Shown here: positions 26,610 to 37,219 of the stretch, piece by piece
How positions within the stretch are numbered: position 1 is the first letter of the stretch
How the letters are laid out: each line of letters begins with the position of its first letter
Assembly (NCBI GenBank): GCA_020633235.1
Contig: JACKEA010000005.1
Coordinates: 124,001 to 188,000, forward strand
Source: Polyangiaceae bacterium
GTDB lineage: Bacteria > Myxococcota_A > Polyangia > Polyangiales > Polyangiaceae
DNA: 64,000 nucleotides
Direction of reading: 5' to 3'
Notes under the pieces: model-generated
Told to the model about the DNA's origin: nothing
Seen by the model: the letters and a program-made list of their open reading frames with translations, nothing else
Databases searched by the model: none
Program-made: the position numbers and the translations under genes

Positions 26610-27370
26610 GGCTCCTCGCTTCGCTCACTGTGGCCGTCGCGCTCCTCACCGCTCCCGCCGTCGCTCGTGCGGCGGACAGCGAAGAGGACATCGACGCCTT
26701 TGCCCGCGTGGTGGTCGGCGAGACCGCGCTGCGCTCGGGCCCCGGCGTGGGGCACCGGGTGATCTACCGCGCGCACCGCGGCGAGACGTTCTTGATCGAA
26801 GGCCGCGAGGGAACCGGGTTCTGGCTCAAGGTCGTGCTCCCCGACGGCCGCGAAGGTTGGGTGCTGGGAGACACCGTGGAACCCGTCGGCGCCGGGGAAG
26901 ACGCTCCCGAGGGCGCGTCCAAGCCTGGCTTCTTCGCGCCGCCGGCGCTTCAGGAAGCGCACGGCGGCTTCGCGTTGATGGCGGGGCTCTTCGATGGCAG
27001 CGGCTACGTGGAGCTGCGACCTGCGTTCGTGCTGGCGCCGGCGATCGCCATCGAGCCCTACGCGGGCCTCGCGCTGCTCGATGACGGCAAGCGTTTCATC
27101 TACGGCCTGGGGGGGACGCTCAACCTGGCTCCGGATTGGGCCATCGCCCCCTTCTTGCACATCGGCGCGGGCGGGCTGCGGGAGATCCCCAACGACGAGT
27201 TCGTACGGCCGACGCTGGACTTCTTCCACGCCCGCGCCGGAGGCGGCCTCTTGGTCTCGCTGCGCTGGCGGATCTTGCTGCGGATCGAGGCCAACAACAC
27301 CGTGATCTTCACGGAGGACTCCTACGACAACGTCCAGACCTACTACGGAGGGCTCGGAACCTACTTCTGA
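26606..27370 (+). CDS. SH3-domain outer-membrane beta-barrel protein
   Basis: This 254-aa exported protein has a Sec signal cut after AVARA. A bacterial SH3 domain follows (about 30-90: VVVGETALRSGPGVGHRVIYRA, GFWLKVVLPDGREGWVLGD). A beta-rich C-terminal part (about 115-254) ends in Phe with alternating strands (GGFALMAGLFDGSGYVEL, RWRILLRIEANNTVIF), suggesting an outer-membrane barrel. The SH3 part may hold peptidoglycan. It is coupled to the preceding lipoprotein by a 4-nt overlap and leads 10 bp before the DUF4266 gene. Confidence 0.78.
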   Translation: MRLLASLTVAVALLTAPAVARAADSEEDIDAFARVVVGETALRSGPGVGHRVIYRAHRGETFLIEGREGTGFWLKVVLPDGREGWVLGDTVEPVGAGEDAPEGASKPGFFAPPALQEAHGGFALMAGLFDGSGYVELRPAFVLAPAIAIEPYAGLALLDDGKRFIYGLGGTLNLAPDWAIAPFLHIGAGGLREIPNDEFVRPTLDFFHARAGGGLLVSLRWRILLRIEANNTVIFTEDSYDNVQTYYGGLGTYF

Positions 27371-27380
27371 GAGGCGCACC

Positions 27381-27623
27381 ATGAGCACAGCCGTTCCGCA
27401 TCTCGCTTGGCGCTCCCTCACGTTCGTCGTGGTGGTCGCCGCCCTCTCGGCGCTCTCGGGCTGCGTCACCGTGCGCCCGGAGCAGCGCAGCTACCTGGCG
27501 GATCCCACCATGCAGTTCGACGAGGACAGCGAGGAAGAGGCGGCGCTGCAGCACGTGCTCGACAACCGCGAAGGCTCCTACGGGGGTGGCAGCGTGGAAG
27601 GCGGAGGCTGCGGCTGCAACTGA
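27381..27623 (+). CDS. DUF4266 lipoprotein
   Basis: This 80-aa lipoprotein matches DUF4266: signal ending ALSALSGC, then VTVRPEQRSYLADPTMQF, an acidic helix, and the family's conserved Gly/Cys C-terminus GGGCGCN. DUF4266 genes usually pair with DUF3570 genes, as here, where the stop overlaps the DUF3570 start by one base (TGATG). In many genomes an ApbE flavin transferase and a thioredoxin-like gene are also present; neither is in this operon. The role of the pair is unknown, but outer-envelope redox work is often suggested. Confidence 0.85.
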   Translation: MSTAVPHLAWRSLTFVVVVAALSALSGCVTVRPEQRSYLADPTMQFDEDSEEEAALQHVLDNREGSYGGGSVEGGGCGCN

Positions 27624-28879
27624 TGTCGCGCTCTTCCACGCTCTTCCACGTGCTGCTCGCGGCGTTCGTTGCGCTGCTGGGCTCCCTGCTGTTTGCCACT
27701 CCCGCGCGGGCGCAGGTGGTGGACGTGAACCTGCGCACCACCGTCTTCCACGAGCCATCTAGCAAGAAGAGCCAGATGACGGTGGTGACTCCCGCGGCCA
27801 CGCTCGCGGTGATGCCTTGGGAGTGGCTCACGGTGAGCGGCCACTACGAAGCGGACGTGGTCAGCGGCGCCAGCGAGCCCATCAAAGCCGGCCCGCTCTC
27901 CAGCCCGGACATCATCAGCCAGGCCTCCGTGAAAGACGTCCGCCACGTGTTCGGCGGCAGCTTCACGCTGAAGCGCAAGGACACCCACCTCACGGCGGGC
28001 TACACCTATGGCGCCGAGAACGACTACAAGTCGAACGGCATCGCCGTCTCCGCAGGAACCGACTTCCTGAAGAAGAACACCCAGATCGAGCTGTCCTACG
28101 CTCGCGGCTTCGACGAGGTGTGCAATGTGGCCTATCCCGTGACCCGGGACCCGACGCTGCGACAGCGCCTGGACAGCTCCAAGGGATGCTTCACCTCGGA
28201 CGCCACCAAGCAGTCGCAGGACATCGACATCGACACCTTCCAGGCGGCGTGGACTCAGAGCTGGACGCCGCTGTTCACCACCCAGGTGGTGGGCAGCTTC
28301 CAGCTCCAGCACGGCTTCCTCGGCAACCCGTACCGCGGCGTCGTGATCGGCGCGACGGGGCAGATCGCCCAGGAGCACCATCCCGACAATCGCGCCCGGA
28401 GCGCCATCGCGGTGCGCGGCAAGTACTACATCAAGGGCGCCAAGACCACGATCGGCCTGGGCGTTCGCGGCTACCGCGACACCTGGGACATCCTGAGCCA
28501 GACGGTCCAGCTCGATGCCGAGCGCTACATGCTGCCGTGGCTTCGGCTGCTCGTGCGGGGGCGCTACTACAACCAGGGCGGTGCGCTGTTCTGGAGCGAC
28601 GACTACACCGGCGGCGAGCCGCAGATGGGCCCCCGCGGCCAGTATTGGACGGGGGACCGCGAGCTGTCACCGCTCAAGAGCTACATGCTCGGAGGCCGCG
28701 TGCTCGGGGAGTGGCGCGGCCGTCCGGGAGATCGCATCTTCGGCATGCTGCTGACGGCGTCCGCCGGCGCGAACCTGGACGTGGTGAAGACGAACCTCGA
28801 GGAGTTCACCCTCGCCGGACAAGCGCCGGACGACACCTGGGCCTTCATCTTGGGCCTGGGTGTGAGCGGCGGATTCTGA
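27623..28879 (+). CDS. DUF3570 outer-membrane beta-barrel protein
   Basis: This 418-aa exported protein has a Sec signal cut after TPARA. A full-length beta barrel follows with regularly spaced amphipathic strands (TVSGHYEADVVSGAS, KDTHLTAGYTYGAENDY, KYYIKGAKTTIGLGVRGYRD) and a C-terminal Phe. The DUF3570 feature SSPDIISQASVKDVRH near residue 95 is present. It should lie in the outer membrane and act with the DUF4266 lipoprotein. ATG 27623 shares one base with the upstream stop. A palindromic repeat follows 12 bp after its stop. Confidence 0.85.
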   Translation: MSRSSTLFHVLLAAFVALLGSLLFATPARAQVVDVNLRTTVFHEPSSKKSQMTVVTPAATLAVMPWEWLTVSGHYEADVVSGASEPIKAGPLSSPDIISQASVKDVRHVFGGSFTLKRKDTHLTAGYTYGAENDYKSNGIAVSAGTDFLKKNTQIELSYARGFDEVCNVAYPVTRDPTLRQRLDSSKGCFTSDATKQSQDIDIDTFQAAWTQSWTPLFTTQVVGSFQLQHGFLGNPYRGVVIGATGQIAQEHHPDNRARSAIAVRGKYYIKGAKTTIGLGVRGYRDTWDILSQTVQLDAERYMLPWLRLLVRGRYYNQGGALFWSDDYTGGEPQMGPRGQYWTGDRELSPLKSYMLGGRVLGEWRGRPGDRIFGMLLTASAGANLDVVKTNLEEFTLAGQAPDDTWAFILGLGVSGGF

Positions 28880-28891
28880 CGCAGTAGGGTC

Positions 28892-28945
28892 TTGTCGGGG
28901 CGGCGCGAGCCCGTCGCTGCGCGCGGTTCCGCGGCGAACCGACAA
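28892..28945 (-). repeat. Intergenic palindromic repeat, copy 4 (full element)
   Basis: The ends are perfect inverted repeats, TTGTCGG (28892-28898) and CCGACAA (28939-28945), around the CGCCGCGG and GGCGCGA cores. It fills the gap between two convergent genes, 12 bp and 9 bp from their stops. Confidence 0.75.
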
Positions 28946-28954
28946 TGGAAGCTG

Positions 28955-30306
<1,352 letters not shown>

Positions 30307-30310
<4 letters not shown>

Positions 30311-30684
30311 GGGCTCAGCGTGACGGGAATGACGACTTCCTCGCCCGCCAGACTAACCCGACGCTCGACGCGTGTCTCCGTCGGCGAGCCATCGTGGACG
30401 ACCGCGAGGTCGAGCAGGTAGCGACCGTTGGGGAGCGACACGGTGTGGCGAACCCGCGACGGCGCTCCGCGCTCGAACGACAAGGTGAAGCCTCGCGCGG
30501 GCTCGCGCTCGCCTTCGCGCGTCAGGCTGCCTTCGATGCGGCGGACGGAGCCTTCGCCCTCGAGGCGCAACACCAGCGGCTGGTCGTGGGGCAGGGTCGG
30601 CGCGACCACCGCGACGGCAGCGATGACGCCGACGCCGAGGAGGAGCTTGGCCCCGAGCCTACGGCGCGGGGCATCGAGCTTCAC
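30307..30684 (-). CDS. Hypothetical single-pass membrane protein
   Basis: This 125-aa protein starts at GTG 30684, inside the stop of the cytochrome lipoprotein (GTGA overlap). A basic N-terminus (DAPRRRLGAK) precedes one membrane helix (LLLGVGVIAAVAVVAPTL). The remaining 85 residues are beta-rich and periplasmic (PLVLRLEGEGSVRRIEGSLT, GRYLLDLAVVHDGSPTETRVERRV). No family is recognised. Overlaps on both sides tie it to the cytochrome and the FHA activator, so it may help pass a signal or be a shared envelope component. Confidence 0.7.
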
Positions 30685-31259
30685 GGCGCGGAGCCCTTGG
30701 GCGCGATGGGCGGAGCGCCGGGCACGCCGGCGTGGGGGTTTGCGATGGGCGGAGCGCCCGGCACGCCGGCGTGAGGATTGGCGGGTGCCGTTCCGCCCTC
30801 GGGCGCTCCGGCGTCCGCCGCAGCCTTGGGCCGCGGCACCAGCATGCGCACCAGCTTCACCAGACCGTCGATCGTCTCCTGGGGCAGATCGAAGGCGGGC
30901 ATCTCGCCGCGGCCGTTCTTGATGCTGGCGGCGAGGTCCTGATCGCTCACCGTGTCCTGCCAGTTCTTGTCGGCGAGGTTTCGCGCTCGGACCATCGCGC
31001 CGCGCGGGCCATCGCCGCGACCCACCATGCCGTGGCAGGTGGTGCACTTGGCCTTCCAGGTGGCGATGGTGACCTCGTTCACCCCTTGGATGCCGGTGTC
31101 CGGAGGACGCCCGGAGTCGGGTGCAGCGGAGACCTGATCGTTCGAGGGGTTATCCGTGTGGTCGTGATCCGACGGGCGCCACTCCCGCAGGTCGTCCGGG
31201 TCGCGGCTGCAACCCGCTGCCAGAGCGATGGCGACGATGAACCAAAGACTGCGCTTCAC
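30681..31259 (-). CDS. c-type cytochrome lipoprotein with tandem C-terminal repeat
   Basis: This 192-aa lipoprotein (signal ending ALAAGC) has one class-I cytochrome c domain (about 55-140). It carries heme motif CTTCH and an axial Met in GEMPAFDLP. It should carry electrons in the periplasm, tethered to a membrane. The C-terminus is a perfect two-unit protein repeat (NPHAGVPGAPPIA), encoded by two 39-bp DNA repeats. It heads the operon that ends in an FHA sigma-54 activator. Confidence 0.87.
   Translation of the reverse strand: MKRSLWFIVAIALAAGCSRDPDDLREWRPSDHDHTDNPSNDQVSAAPDSGRPPDTGIQGVNEVTIATWKAKCTTCHGMVGRGDGPRGAMVRARNLADKNWQDTVSDQDLAASIKNGRGEMPAFDLPQETIDGLVKLVRMLVPRPKAAADAGAPEGGTAPANPHAGVPGAPPIANPHAGVPGAPPIAPKGSAP
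30703..30780. repeat. Two 39-bp tandem repeats inside the cytochrome gene
   Basis: Units at 30703-30741 and 30742-30780 are nearly identical and encode the Pro/Gly-rich C-terminal repeat of the cytochrome. The unit is a multiple of three, so copy-number change would keep frame. Confidence 0.85.
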
Positions 31260-31365
31260 GGGGCGGGGTCATAGCACGAACCCGAGAAAGTCGATCCCAG
31301 CGGCACAAAATGACTCCGGCGCAGCCCGATGAATCGAGCCGCGCCGGTGCATTGGACAGGGGTCT

Positions 31366-31989
31366 TCAGTAGTCGAAGACCTTGCCGCCCGCCGTGGGGT
31401 CCATCCCCAGGTACTTCTTGCCGTTGAGCTCGGCGATCTTGAACTCGGTGCGGCGGTTCTGGGCGCGGCCCGCTTCCGTGGTGTTGTCCGCGATCGGCTT
31501 GGCTTCGCCGAAGCCGACGGCGATGACACGGTCCTTGGCAACGCCGTGATCCACCAAGTAGCGCTTGATGGTCAGGGCGCGCTCACCGGACAGCTTGATG
31601 TTGTCCGCGGGCTGGCCGACGTTGTCGGTGTGGCCTTCGACCCGGAGCTTGGTGACCTGCGGGTTCTGGTCCAAGAACAGCTTGAGCTGATCGAGGACGA
31701 CCTCGCTGCCGGAGCCTTCTTGAAGCTCGGCGGAGTTGGTCTTGAAGGTGATGTTGCCCGGAATCGAAATCGTGTCGCCCTTGACGGTGGCCGTGCTCTG
31801 CGTGGGGGCAGGGGCGGGCTCCGTGGTGGCGGCGGGGGCCGGGGTGGCAGCCGGCGCGGGGGGCGGCGGAGGCGGAGCCTCTCCACCCGTCTGCGCTTCT
31901 CCGCCGGCAGCGGCGTGAATCGTGCAGCCCGCGAGGGACGAGGCGGCGAGCGCCGCAATGGTGATGACCAAAGCTGACTTACGAACCAT
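31366..31989 (-). CDS. OmpA-family (Pal-like) lipoprotein
   Basis: This 207-aa lipoprotein (signal ending ASSLAGC) has a Pro/Ala-rich linker (30-65) and a C-terminal OmpA domain (75-190). The peptidoglycan-binding pattern is present: ITFKTNSAEL, LRVEGHTDNVG, LSGERALTIKRYLVDHGV and GFGEAKPIADN...RAQNRRTEF. It should anchor the outer membrane to the wall by binding diaminopimelate. It is not next to tol genes. The gap to the next leftward gene is 106 bp with no feature I can name. Confidence 0.9.
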   Translation of the reverse strand: MVRKSALVITIAALAASSLAGCTIHAAAGGEAQTGGEAPPPPPPAPAATPAPAATTEPAPAPTQSTATVKGDTISIPGNITFKTNSAELQEGSGSEVVLDQLKLFLDQNPQVTKLRVEGHTDNVGQPADNIKLSGERALTIKRYLVDHGVAKDRVIAVGFGEAKPIADNTTEAGRAQNRRTEFKIAELNGKKYLGMDPTAGGKVFDY

Positions 31990-32191
31990 TTCCGATCCTC
32001 CTCGAAGGCGGGTGGTAGCCGGGGGTTTTCTTCGGCTGTCCGGCCCGCAAGCGGTAGTCCAACTCCCTTGAGAAACGCAAGCCCCGGCGACTCCTTACGC
32101 ACCGAATGCCCGCAGGGCGATAGACGAAGGGCTGTTTCGCCCTGTTCAATCAGAGCCGCCCTTCTCGCACCTTTTTCCGGCCCGGCGGCAC

Positions 32192-32236
32192 AAAAAAGCG
32201 ACGCCGGCCAGGCCCAAAGGCCGACCGGCGTCGGTC
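32192..32236 (-). terminator. Intrinsic terminator
   Basis: On the minus strand a stable hairpin (arms CGACGCCGG and CCGGCGTCG, plus an inner GGCC pair, 32199-32233) is followed by TTTTTT (32192-32197). It ends the lipoprotein gene at 32253. Confidence 0.8.
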
Positions 32237-32252
32237 AGGAACCCGGAGGGGC

Positions 32253-33374
32253 TCAGTTGGTGGCGCAGGGGTCCGGGCTGGGGGTGGCCGGCGGGGCCAC
32301 GGGGCCGAGCTTCACGGCCTGCCCCTCGAAGGCCAGGCCGATGCTGATGGCATCGCAGGTCTTCGCGGAGTCGCCGTTGGTGCCATCCTTCATGATGTCG
32401 CTCGCCGCGCGGATCTGCTGGGCGATGCTGTCGAAGGTGGCGCCGTCACACAGGTTGGGGTCGAAGCCGCCGGCGATCTTCTTGAGCTCGTTGATGAGCA
32501 CCTCGGTCTCGATCACGCCTGCGATGATGCCGTTGGAGGCCGTGGCGTTGGTGCCCGTACCTGAGACGTCCATGCCGATCTGCGCCTGGGTGATGTTCAG
32601 GTTCAGGTCGAAGCCCTGGATGCTCACGGCCAGGTTCAGAGTGCCGGGGGAGCCGCTGACCCAAGTGCCGCCCGCGACATAGCTCGTGTCGAACTTCACC
32701 TTGGGGTTATTGATGTCGCCGTTGTTGAGCAGCTCCGGGAACACCGGCCACTCGTCGTTGCCGTCCCAGTTCGGCGGCGGGTCGAGCTTGGCGCCGCCAT
32801 ACAGCGCGGCCTTGATAGCGGTCTGGTCCGCGTTGGCGTCCAGATTGTCCATCTTCACCATGATGGTGAAGGAGCCATCTTCCAGCGAGGCGGAGATGTC
32901 GTCGCTGGGGTTGGAGGTGAACGTCTTGATGATGGGGATGAGGTTGCCACCGAAGCTGTTGTCGATGCCGTCGTTGCCGTCCGTCTTCACGCTGGCGGGG
33001 TTCGCTCCCTTGGCGGGCGCGCAGTGGTTGGTGCCGCTCTTGGTGGAGATCAGGCCGTCGAGGTTGTAGCCGAAGCTCTTCCAAGCGTTCGGATCCGGGT
33101 TGCCCTGACGATCCGTCTCGCCCACGAACAGCTTGCGCACAGCGATCACCGTGGGATCGGTGCCAGCGCCGGGAGTGCCACCGGGATCCGCCGGAGGCTG
33201 AGCGCCCGGCTCCTGCTTGTCGACCGTGCCACCGCCGCTGCCGCCGGTTCCGCCATCCGTAGCGCCCCCGCCGCCGGTGCCGCTCGGGCTGCTGTCGTCG
33301 CTACCGCCGCAGGCAGCAACGGAAATGATGGAACCGAAACACACAGTAAGCAGAGCAAAGTGACGTCGAAGCAT
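32253..33374 (-). CDS. Gly-rich-linker lipoprotein, unknown
   Basis: This 373-aa lipoprotein has signal ending ISVAAC and a Gly/Thr/Ser linker (23-75). The mature domain is beta-rich with Asn/Asp/Gly turns (GTDPTVIAVRKLFVGETDRQG, DLNLNITQAQIGMDVSGTGT, SNGIIAGVIETEVLINELKKIAG). A few Cys residues near the end could form disulphides. The family is unknown but matches a common myxobacterial exported type. An intrinsic terminator closes it and a sigma-70-like promoter lies upstream. Confidence 0.72.
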   Translation of the reverse strand: MLRRHFALLTVCFGSIISVAACGGSDDSSPSGTGGGGATDGGTGGSGGGTVDKQEPGAQPPADPGGTPGAGTDPTVIAVRKLFVGETDRQGNPDPNAWKSFGYNLDGLISTKSGTNHCAPAKGANPASVKTDGNDGIDNSFGGNLIPIIKTFTSNPSDDISASLEDGSFTIMVKMDNLDANADQTAIKAALYGGAKLDPPPNWDGNDEWPVFPELLNNGDINNPKVKFDTSYVAGGTWVSGSPGTLNLAVSIQGFDLNLNITQAQIGMDVSGTGTNATASNGIIAGVIETEVLINELKKIAGGFDPNLCDGATFDSIAQQIRAASDIMKDGTNGDSAKTCDAISIGLAFEGQAVKLGPVAPPATPSPDPCATN

Positions 33375-33461
33375 GCGATCCTCCTCGGGGCTCTCCCCCG
33401 GCTTGTCCGGAAATCCTTACACGAGAGCGACCCTCACGCCGGCCACTCCACGGGCGACGGC

Positions 33462-33489
33462 AGATTAGCCGGAACGACGGGCAGTGCAA
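33462..33489 (-). promoter_or_regulatory. Weak sigma-70-like promoter
   Basis: On the minus strand TTGCAC (33484-33489) and TAATCT (33462-33467) have 16-bp spacing and point at the lipoprotein gene starting at 33374. The match to consensus is modest. Confidence 0.3.
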
Positions 33490-33598
33490 CGGTAATTGAA
33501 CACCGGGCCGATGCTCCGTGTGTGCGTCCGTGTGGTTGGCGCGCGGCGTCAAATGCGAGGCCGCAAGTCGCGCCGGGTGGTGGTACACCCTGCGACCG

Positions 33599-36500
33599 AT
33601 GTCTGCGGAGTTCGTCCACCTCCACGTGCACACCCAGTTCTCGTTCTTGGTGAGCACGGTGAAGCTCGCGGAGCTGCCGGCGCGCACGAAAGAGCTCGGC
33701 ATGAGCGCCGTCGCGCTCACGGATCGCGCGAACATGTACGGTGCCATCCGGCACTGGAAGAAGTGCAAGGCCATCGGCGTGCGTCCCATCTTGGGCGCCG
33801 AGGTGAACGTCGCCCGCGAAGGCGGCAAGGGCGTGGTGGATCACCTCGTGCTGTTGGCGTCCAACGACGCCGGCTACCGAAACCTGATCGATCTGGTGAG
33901 CCTCGGCTATCGCGAGCCGGCGAGCGACGCCGGCGCCAGCATCCGCTTGGAAGACATCGCGACGCGTCGCTCCGGGCTCGTCGGGCTCAGCGGCTGCCTC
34001 GGTGGCGTCGCCGCGCAGGCCATTCTCGAGAACGGTCCCGAGCGTGGCCAGGCGATGCTGGGCAAGCTCGCGGAGGCCTTCGACCCAGGCTCGCTGTTCG
34101 TGGAGCTGCAGGATCACGGTCTGCCGGAGCAGCCGGTGGTCAACGACCTGTTGGCCAAGGCCGCCAAGAATCTCGACCTGCCGCTGGTGGCCACCAACGA
34201 CGTGCACTTCATGAAGCGCGAGGACGGCGAGGCGCAGCTCTACCTCGAGTGCATTCGCCAGGGTCGGGTGGTTCAGCAAGAGCGCGAGAACCACCACGGC
34301 AGCTTCGAGATGTACCTGAAAAGCCCCGCGGAAATGGCGGAGACGTTCCGGGACTTGCCGGACGCCGTGCGCAACACGCTGCGGGTCGCGGAAATGTGCT
34401 CGGGGCTCGAGCTGACGCTGGATCAGCCGATGCTGCCCCGCTTTCCGGTGCCGGAAGGCTACGACGTCGACGGCTACTTCCGCCACGTGGCCGAGGAAGG
34501 CCTGGCGCGTCGGTTCGCGGAGTTCGTGCGGGTCGGCAAGAAGGTCGACGAGAGCGCGTATCGACAGCGCCTGGAGCGCGAGCTGGAAGTGATCGTGGGC
34601 ATGAAGTACCCGGGCTACTTCCTGATCGTCTGGGACTTCATTCGTGAAGCGAAGGCGCGGGGCATCCCCGTGGGGCCTGGCCGTGGCTCCGGCGCCGGTT
34701 CGCTGGTGGCGTACTCGATGGGCATCACGGAGATCGATCCGTTGCCCTACAACCTGCTGTTCGAGCGCTTCCTCAATCCGGAGCGCGTGAGCATGCCGGA
34801 CTTCGACGTCGACTTCTGCATGGCGCGTCGAGACGAGGTCATCACCTACGTCGCGGAGAAGTACGGCCGCGACAGCGTCGGTCAAATCGCGACGTATCAG
34901 AACCTCAAGGCTCGCAGCGTGATCAAGGACGTGGCTCGCGCCATGGGCATCCCCGCGCCGGATGCTCAGCGTATTGCCAGTTTGGTGCCGGACCTGGGGC
35001 AGGGAAAGACGGCCACCGTGGAGCAGGCCCTGGAAATGGAGCCCAAGCTCAAAGCCATGGTGGACTCCGATGCGCAGGTGGCGGAGCTCCTCACGCAGGC
35101 CAAGAAGCTCGAGGGCCTCACGCGCCACGCCGGGATGCACGCCGCGGGCGTGGTGATCAGCGATGGCCCGCTGTTCCACCACGTTCCCATCTTCACCAGC
35201 GACAGCCACGCCGTCACTCAGTACGACAAGGACGACGTCGAGGCCGCGGGCTTGGTGAAGTTCGACTTCCTGGGCCTGAAGACGCTCACGGTGATCGACA
35301 TCGCCCAGCGTTTGGTCAACGCCCGGCCGGACCGCAAGGACGACCCGCTGGACTTGTCCTCCATCGCCCTCGACGACCGCGACACCTACGCGCTGATCTC
35401 CAGCGGTGACACCACCGGAGTGTTCCAGCTTGAGTCGAGCGGAATGCAGCAGCTCCTTCGACAGCTGAAGCCGGACTGCTTCGAGGACATCGTCGCCGCG
35501 GTGGCGCTGTACCGCCCCGGTCCCCTCGGTACCGGCATGATTGACGACTTCATCGGTGGAAAGCATGGGCGCAAGCCCATCCGCAAGCTCCACCCGCTGG
35601 TCGACGACGTGCTCAAGCCCACCTACGGCGTGCCCGTGTACCAGGAGCAGGTGATGCAGATCGCGCAGCACCTGGCGGGCTACTCCCTGGGCGGCGCGGA
35701 CTTGCTCCGGCGCGCGATGGGCAAGAAGAAGGCCGAAGAGATGAAGCGCCAGCAGCAGATCTTCGTCGACGGCGCCAAGAAGAACGACGTCAGCGAGGAG
35801 CAGGCCCTGGCCATCTTCCGCGAGGTGGAGGGCTTCGCGTCCTACGGCTTCAACAAGAGCCACTCCGCCGCCTACGCGCTGGTCACCTATCACACGGCGT
35901 ATCTCAAGGCGCACTACCCGACGGAGTTCTTCGCCGCGCTGCTGACCGCGGACAAGGACAAGATCGAGAAGGTGGTGCGCACCATCGCCGAGGCGCGCGC
36001 CTGGGGCGTCAGCGTGCTGCCGCCGGACATCAACGCGAGCTCGCTGGACTTCACCGTGGTGTACGCGCACCCCGACGGTCGCGGTCCCGCGCGCGGTCCC
36101 GGCAAGCTGCGCGACCGAAGCGGGCCGCAAATTCGCTTCGGGTTGGGCGCCGTGCGCGGCGTGGGCGAAGCCGCCCTCGAGTCCGTGTTCGAGGCCCGGG
36201 ACGCCGGCGGCCCCTTCGGGGATTTGTTCGACTTCGCCGGGCGCGTGGACGCCAAGCGACTGAACAAGGGCGTCTTCGAAGCGCTGGTGCAGTGCGGCGC
36301 CTTCGATTCCGCGCTCACACCCATTGGCATCAGCCGGGCGCGCGCCTACGCCGCCGTGGATCGCGCTCTCGAGCGCGCTCGCAGCGCGAGCCGTGATCGC
36401 GAGCGCGGCCAGACCACCTTGTTCGGCATGTTCGCCGCGGCGGAACAGGAGTCGGCGGCGACCGACGGCGACGCGGCCAAGGCCGACGAGTATCCGAGGT

Positions 36501-37171
36501 GCGAGGAGTGGGATCGGCTGGAGCTGCTCCGTCGCGAGAAGGCTTCCCTCGGCTGCTACGTGTCCGGCCATCCGCTGTTCCGCTACGGCAACAAGCTCGA
36601 GCGCCTGGGGGCGGTGGCTACCATCAAGGTGGCCGGTGAGCAGGCCTGGAGCATGGTCAACGTCGCCGGCATGGTGGAGGGCTACCGCGAGCGCTTGTTC
36701 AAGGGTGGGAGCGGGGGCAAGGCGGCGTTCTTCGAGCTGGAGGACGCGTTCGGTCGCGTGCAGGCCAAGCTCCGGGGGGATCGCATCGAGCGCTTCGGAC
36801 AGCTCCTCACCGGTGGCGAGCCGGTGTTGGTCACGGGCAAGGTGAGCTTCCCGATCACCGACGAGCCGGAAGAAGATCCCGAGCCCACGCTCTTGGTGGA
36901 CTCCGTGGAGCTCTTGAGCGACGCCGTGCTGAAGGCGACGCGCTCGCTCTCCATCCGGCTCTCCTCGGAGCGCGCCGCGCGCTCCGAGCTCGAGAAGCTA
37001 CGGGCGCTGCTGGAGGACTCACCTGGCTCCTGCCCGGTGGAGCTGGTGCTGTCGCTGCCGGACGGTGCCGAGGCGATCCTCGCGCTGGACGAGACGCGGG
37101 TGACCCCCAGCGATCGGGTGCTCTCGGGCCTGGAGCGCATGTTTGGCGACACCGTTGCCGAGCTGCGCTGA
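33599..37171 (+). CDS. dnaE: DNA polymerase III alpha subunit
   Basis: This is the replicative polymerase, 1190 aa. The PHP domain starts with HLHVHTQFS. The catalytic Asp pair lies in PDFDVDFC at D401 and D403, the same numbering as in E. coli. The fingers region contains GRGSGAGSLVAYSMGITEIDP. HhH, OB-fold and C-terminal tau-binding regions follow, with length and order typical of DnaE1 rather than the shorter error-prone DnaE2. ATG 33599 is used because similarity starts there; the 27-codon upstream extension looks non-coding. Confidence 0.96.
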   Translation: MSAEFVHLHVHTQFSFLVSTVKLAELPARTKELGMSAVALTDRANMYGAIRHWKKCKAIGVRPILGAEVNVAREGGKGVVDHLVLLASNDAGYRNLIDLVSLGYREPASDAGASIRLEDIATRRSGLVGLSGCLGGVAAQAILENGPERGQAMLGKLAEAFDPGSLFVELQDHGLPEQPVVNDLLAKAAKNLDLPLVATNDVHFMKREDGEAQLYLECIRQGRVVQQERENHHGSFEMYLKSPAEMAETFRDLPDAVRNTLRVAEMCSGLELTLDQPMLPRFPVPEGYDVDGYFRHVAEEGLARRFAEFVRVGKKVDESAYRQRLERELEVIVGMKYPGYFLIVWDFIREAKARGIPVGPGRGSGAGSLVAYSMGITEIDPLPYNLLFERFLNPERVSMPDFDVDFCMARRDEVITYVAEKYGRDSVGQIATYQNLKARSVIKDVARAMGIPAPDAQRIASLVPDLGQGKTATVEQALEMEPKLKAMVDSDAQVAELLTQAKKLEGLTRHAGMHAAGVVISDGPLFHHVPIFTSDSHAVTQYDKDDVEAAGLVKFDFLGLKTLTVIDIAQRLVNARPDRKDDPLDLSSIALDDRDTYALISSGDTTGVFQLESSGMQQLLRQLKPDCFEDIVAAVALYRPGPLGTGMIDDFIGGKHGRKPIRKLHPLVDDVLKPTYGVPVYQEQVMQIAQHLAGYSLGGADLLRRAMGKKKAEEMKRQQQIFVDGAKKNDVSEEQALAIFREVEGFASYGFNKSHSAAYALVTYHTAYLKAHYPTEFFAALLTADKDKIEKVVRTIAEARAWGVSVLPPDINASSLDFTVVYAHPDGRGPARGPGKLRDRSGPQIRFGLGAVRGVGEAALESVFEARDAGGPFGDLFDFAGRVDAKRLNKGVFEALVQCGAFDSALTPIGISRARAYAAVDRALERARSASRDRERGQTTLFGMFAAAEQESAATDGDAAKADEYPRCEEWDRLELLRREKASLGCYVSGHPLFRYGNKLERLGAVATIKVAGEQAWSMVNVAGMVEGYRERLFKGGSGGKAAFFELEDAFGRVQAKLRGDRIERFGQLLTGGEPVLVTGKVSFPITDEPEEDPEPTLLVDSVELLSDAVLKATRSLSIRLSSERAARSELEKLRALLEDSPGSCPVELVLSLPDGAEAILALDETRVTPSDRVLSGLERMFGDTVAELR

Positions 37172-37219
37172 AACCGGCCGCGCGGAACCCGCGGTTCCTT
37201 GCTAGAGTCGGGGCGATCC

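Noticed and set aside
32114..32146. Hairpin CAGGGCGA / TCGCCCTG upstream of the OmpA-like gene
   Set aside because: Only 8 bp with a 16-nt loop and no U-tract; I could not assign a role.
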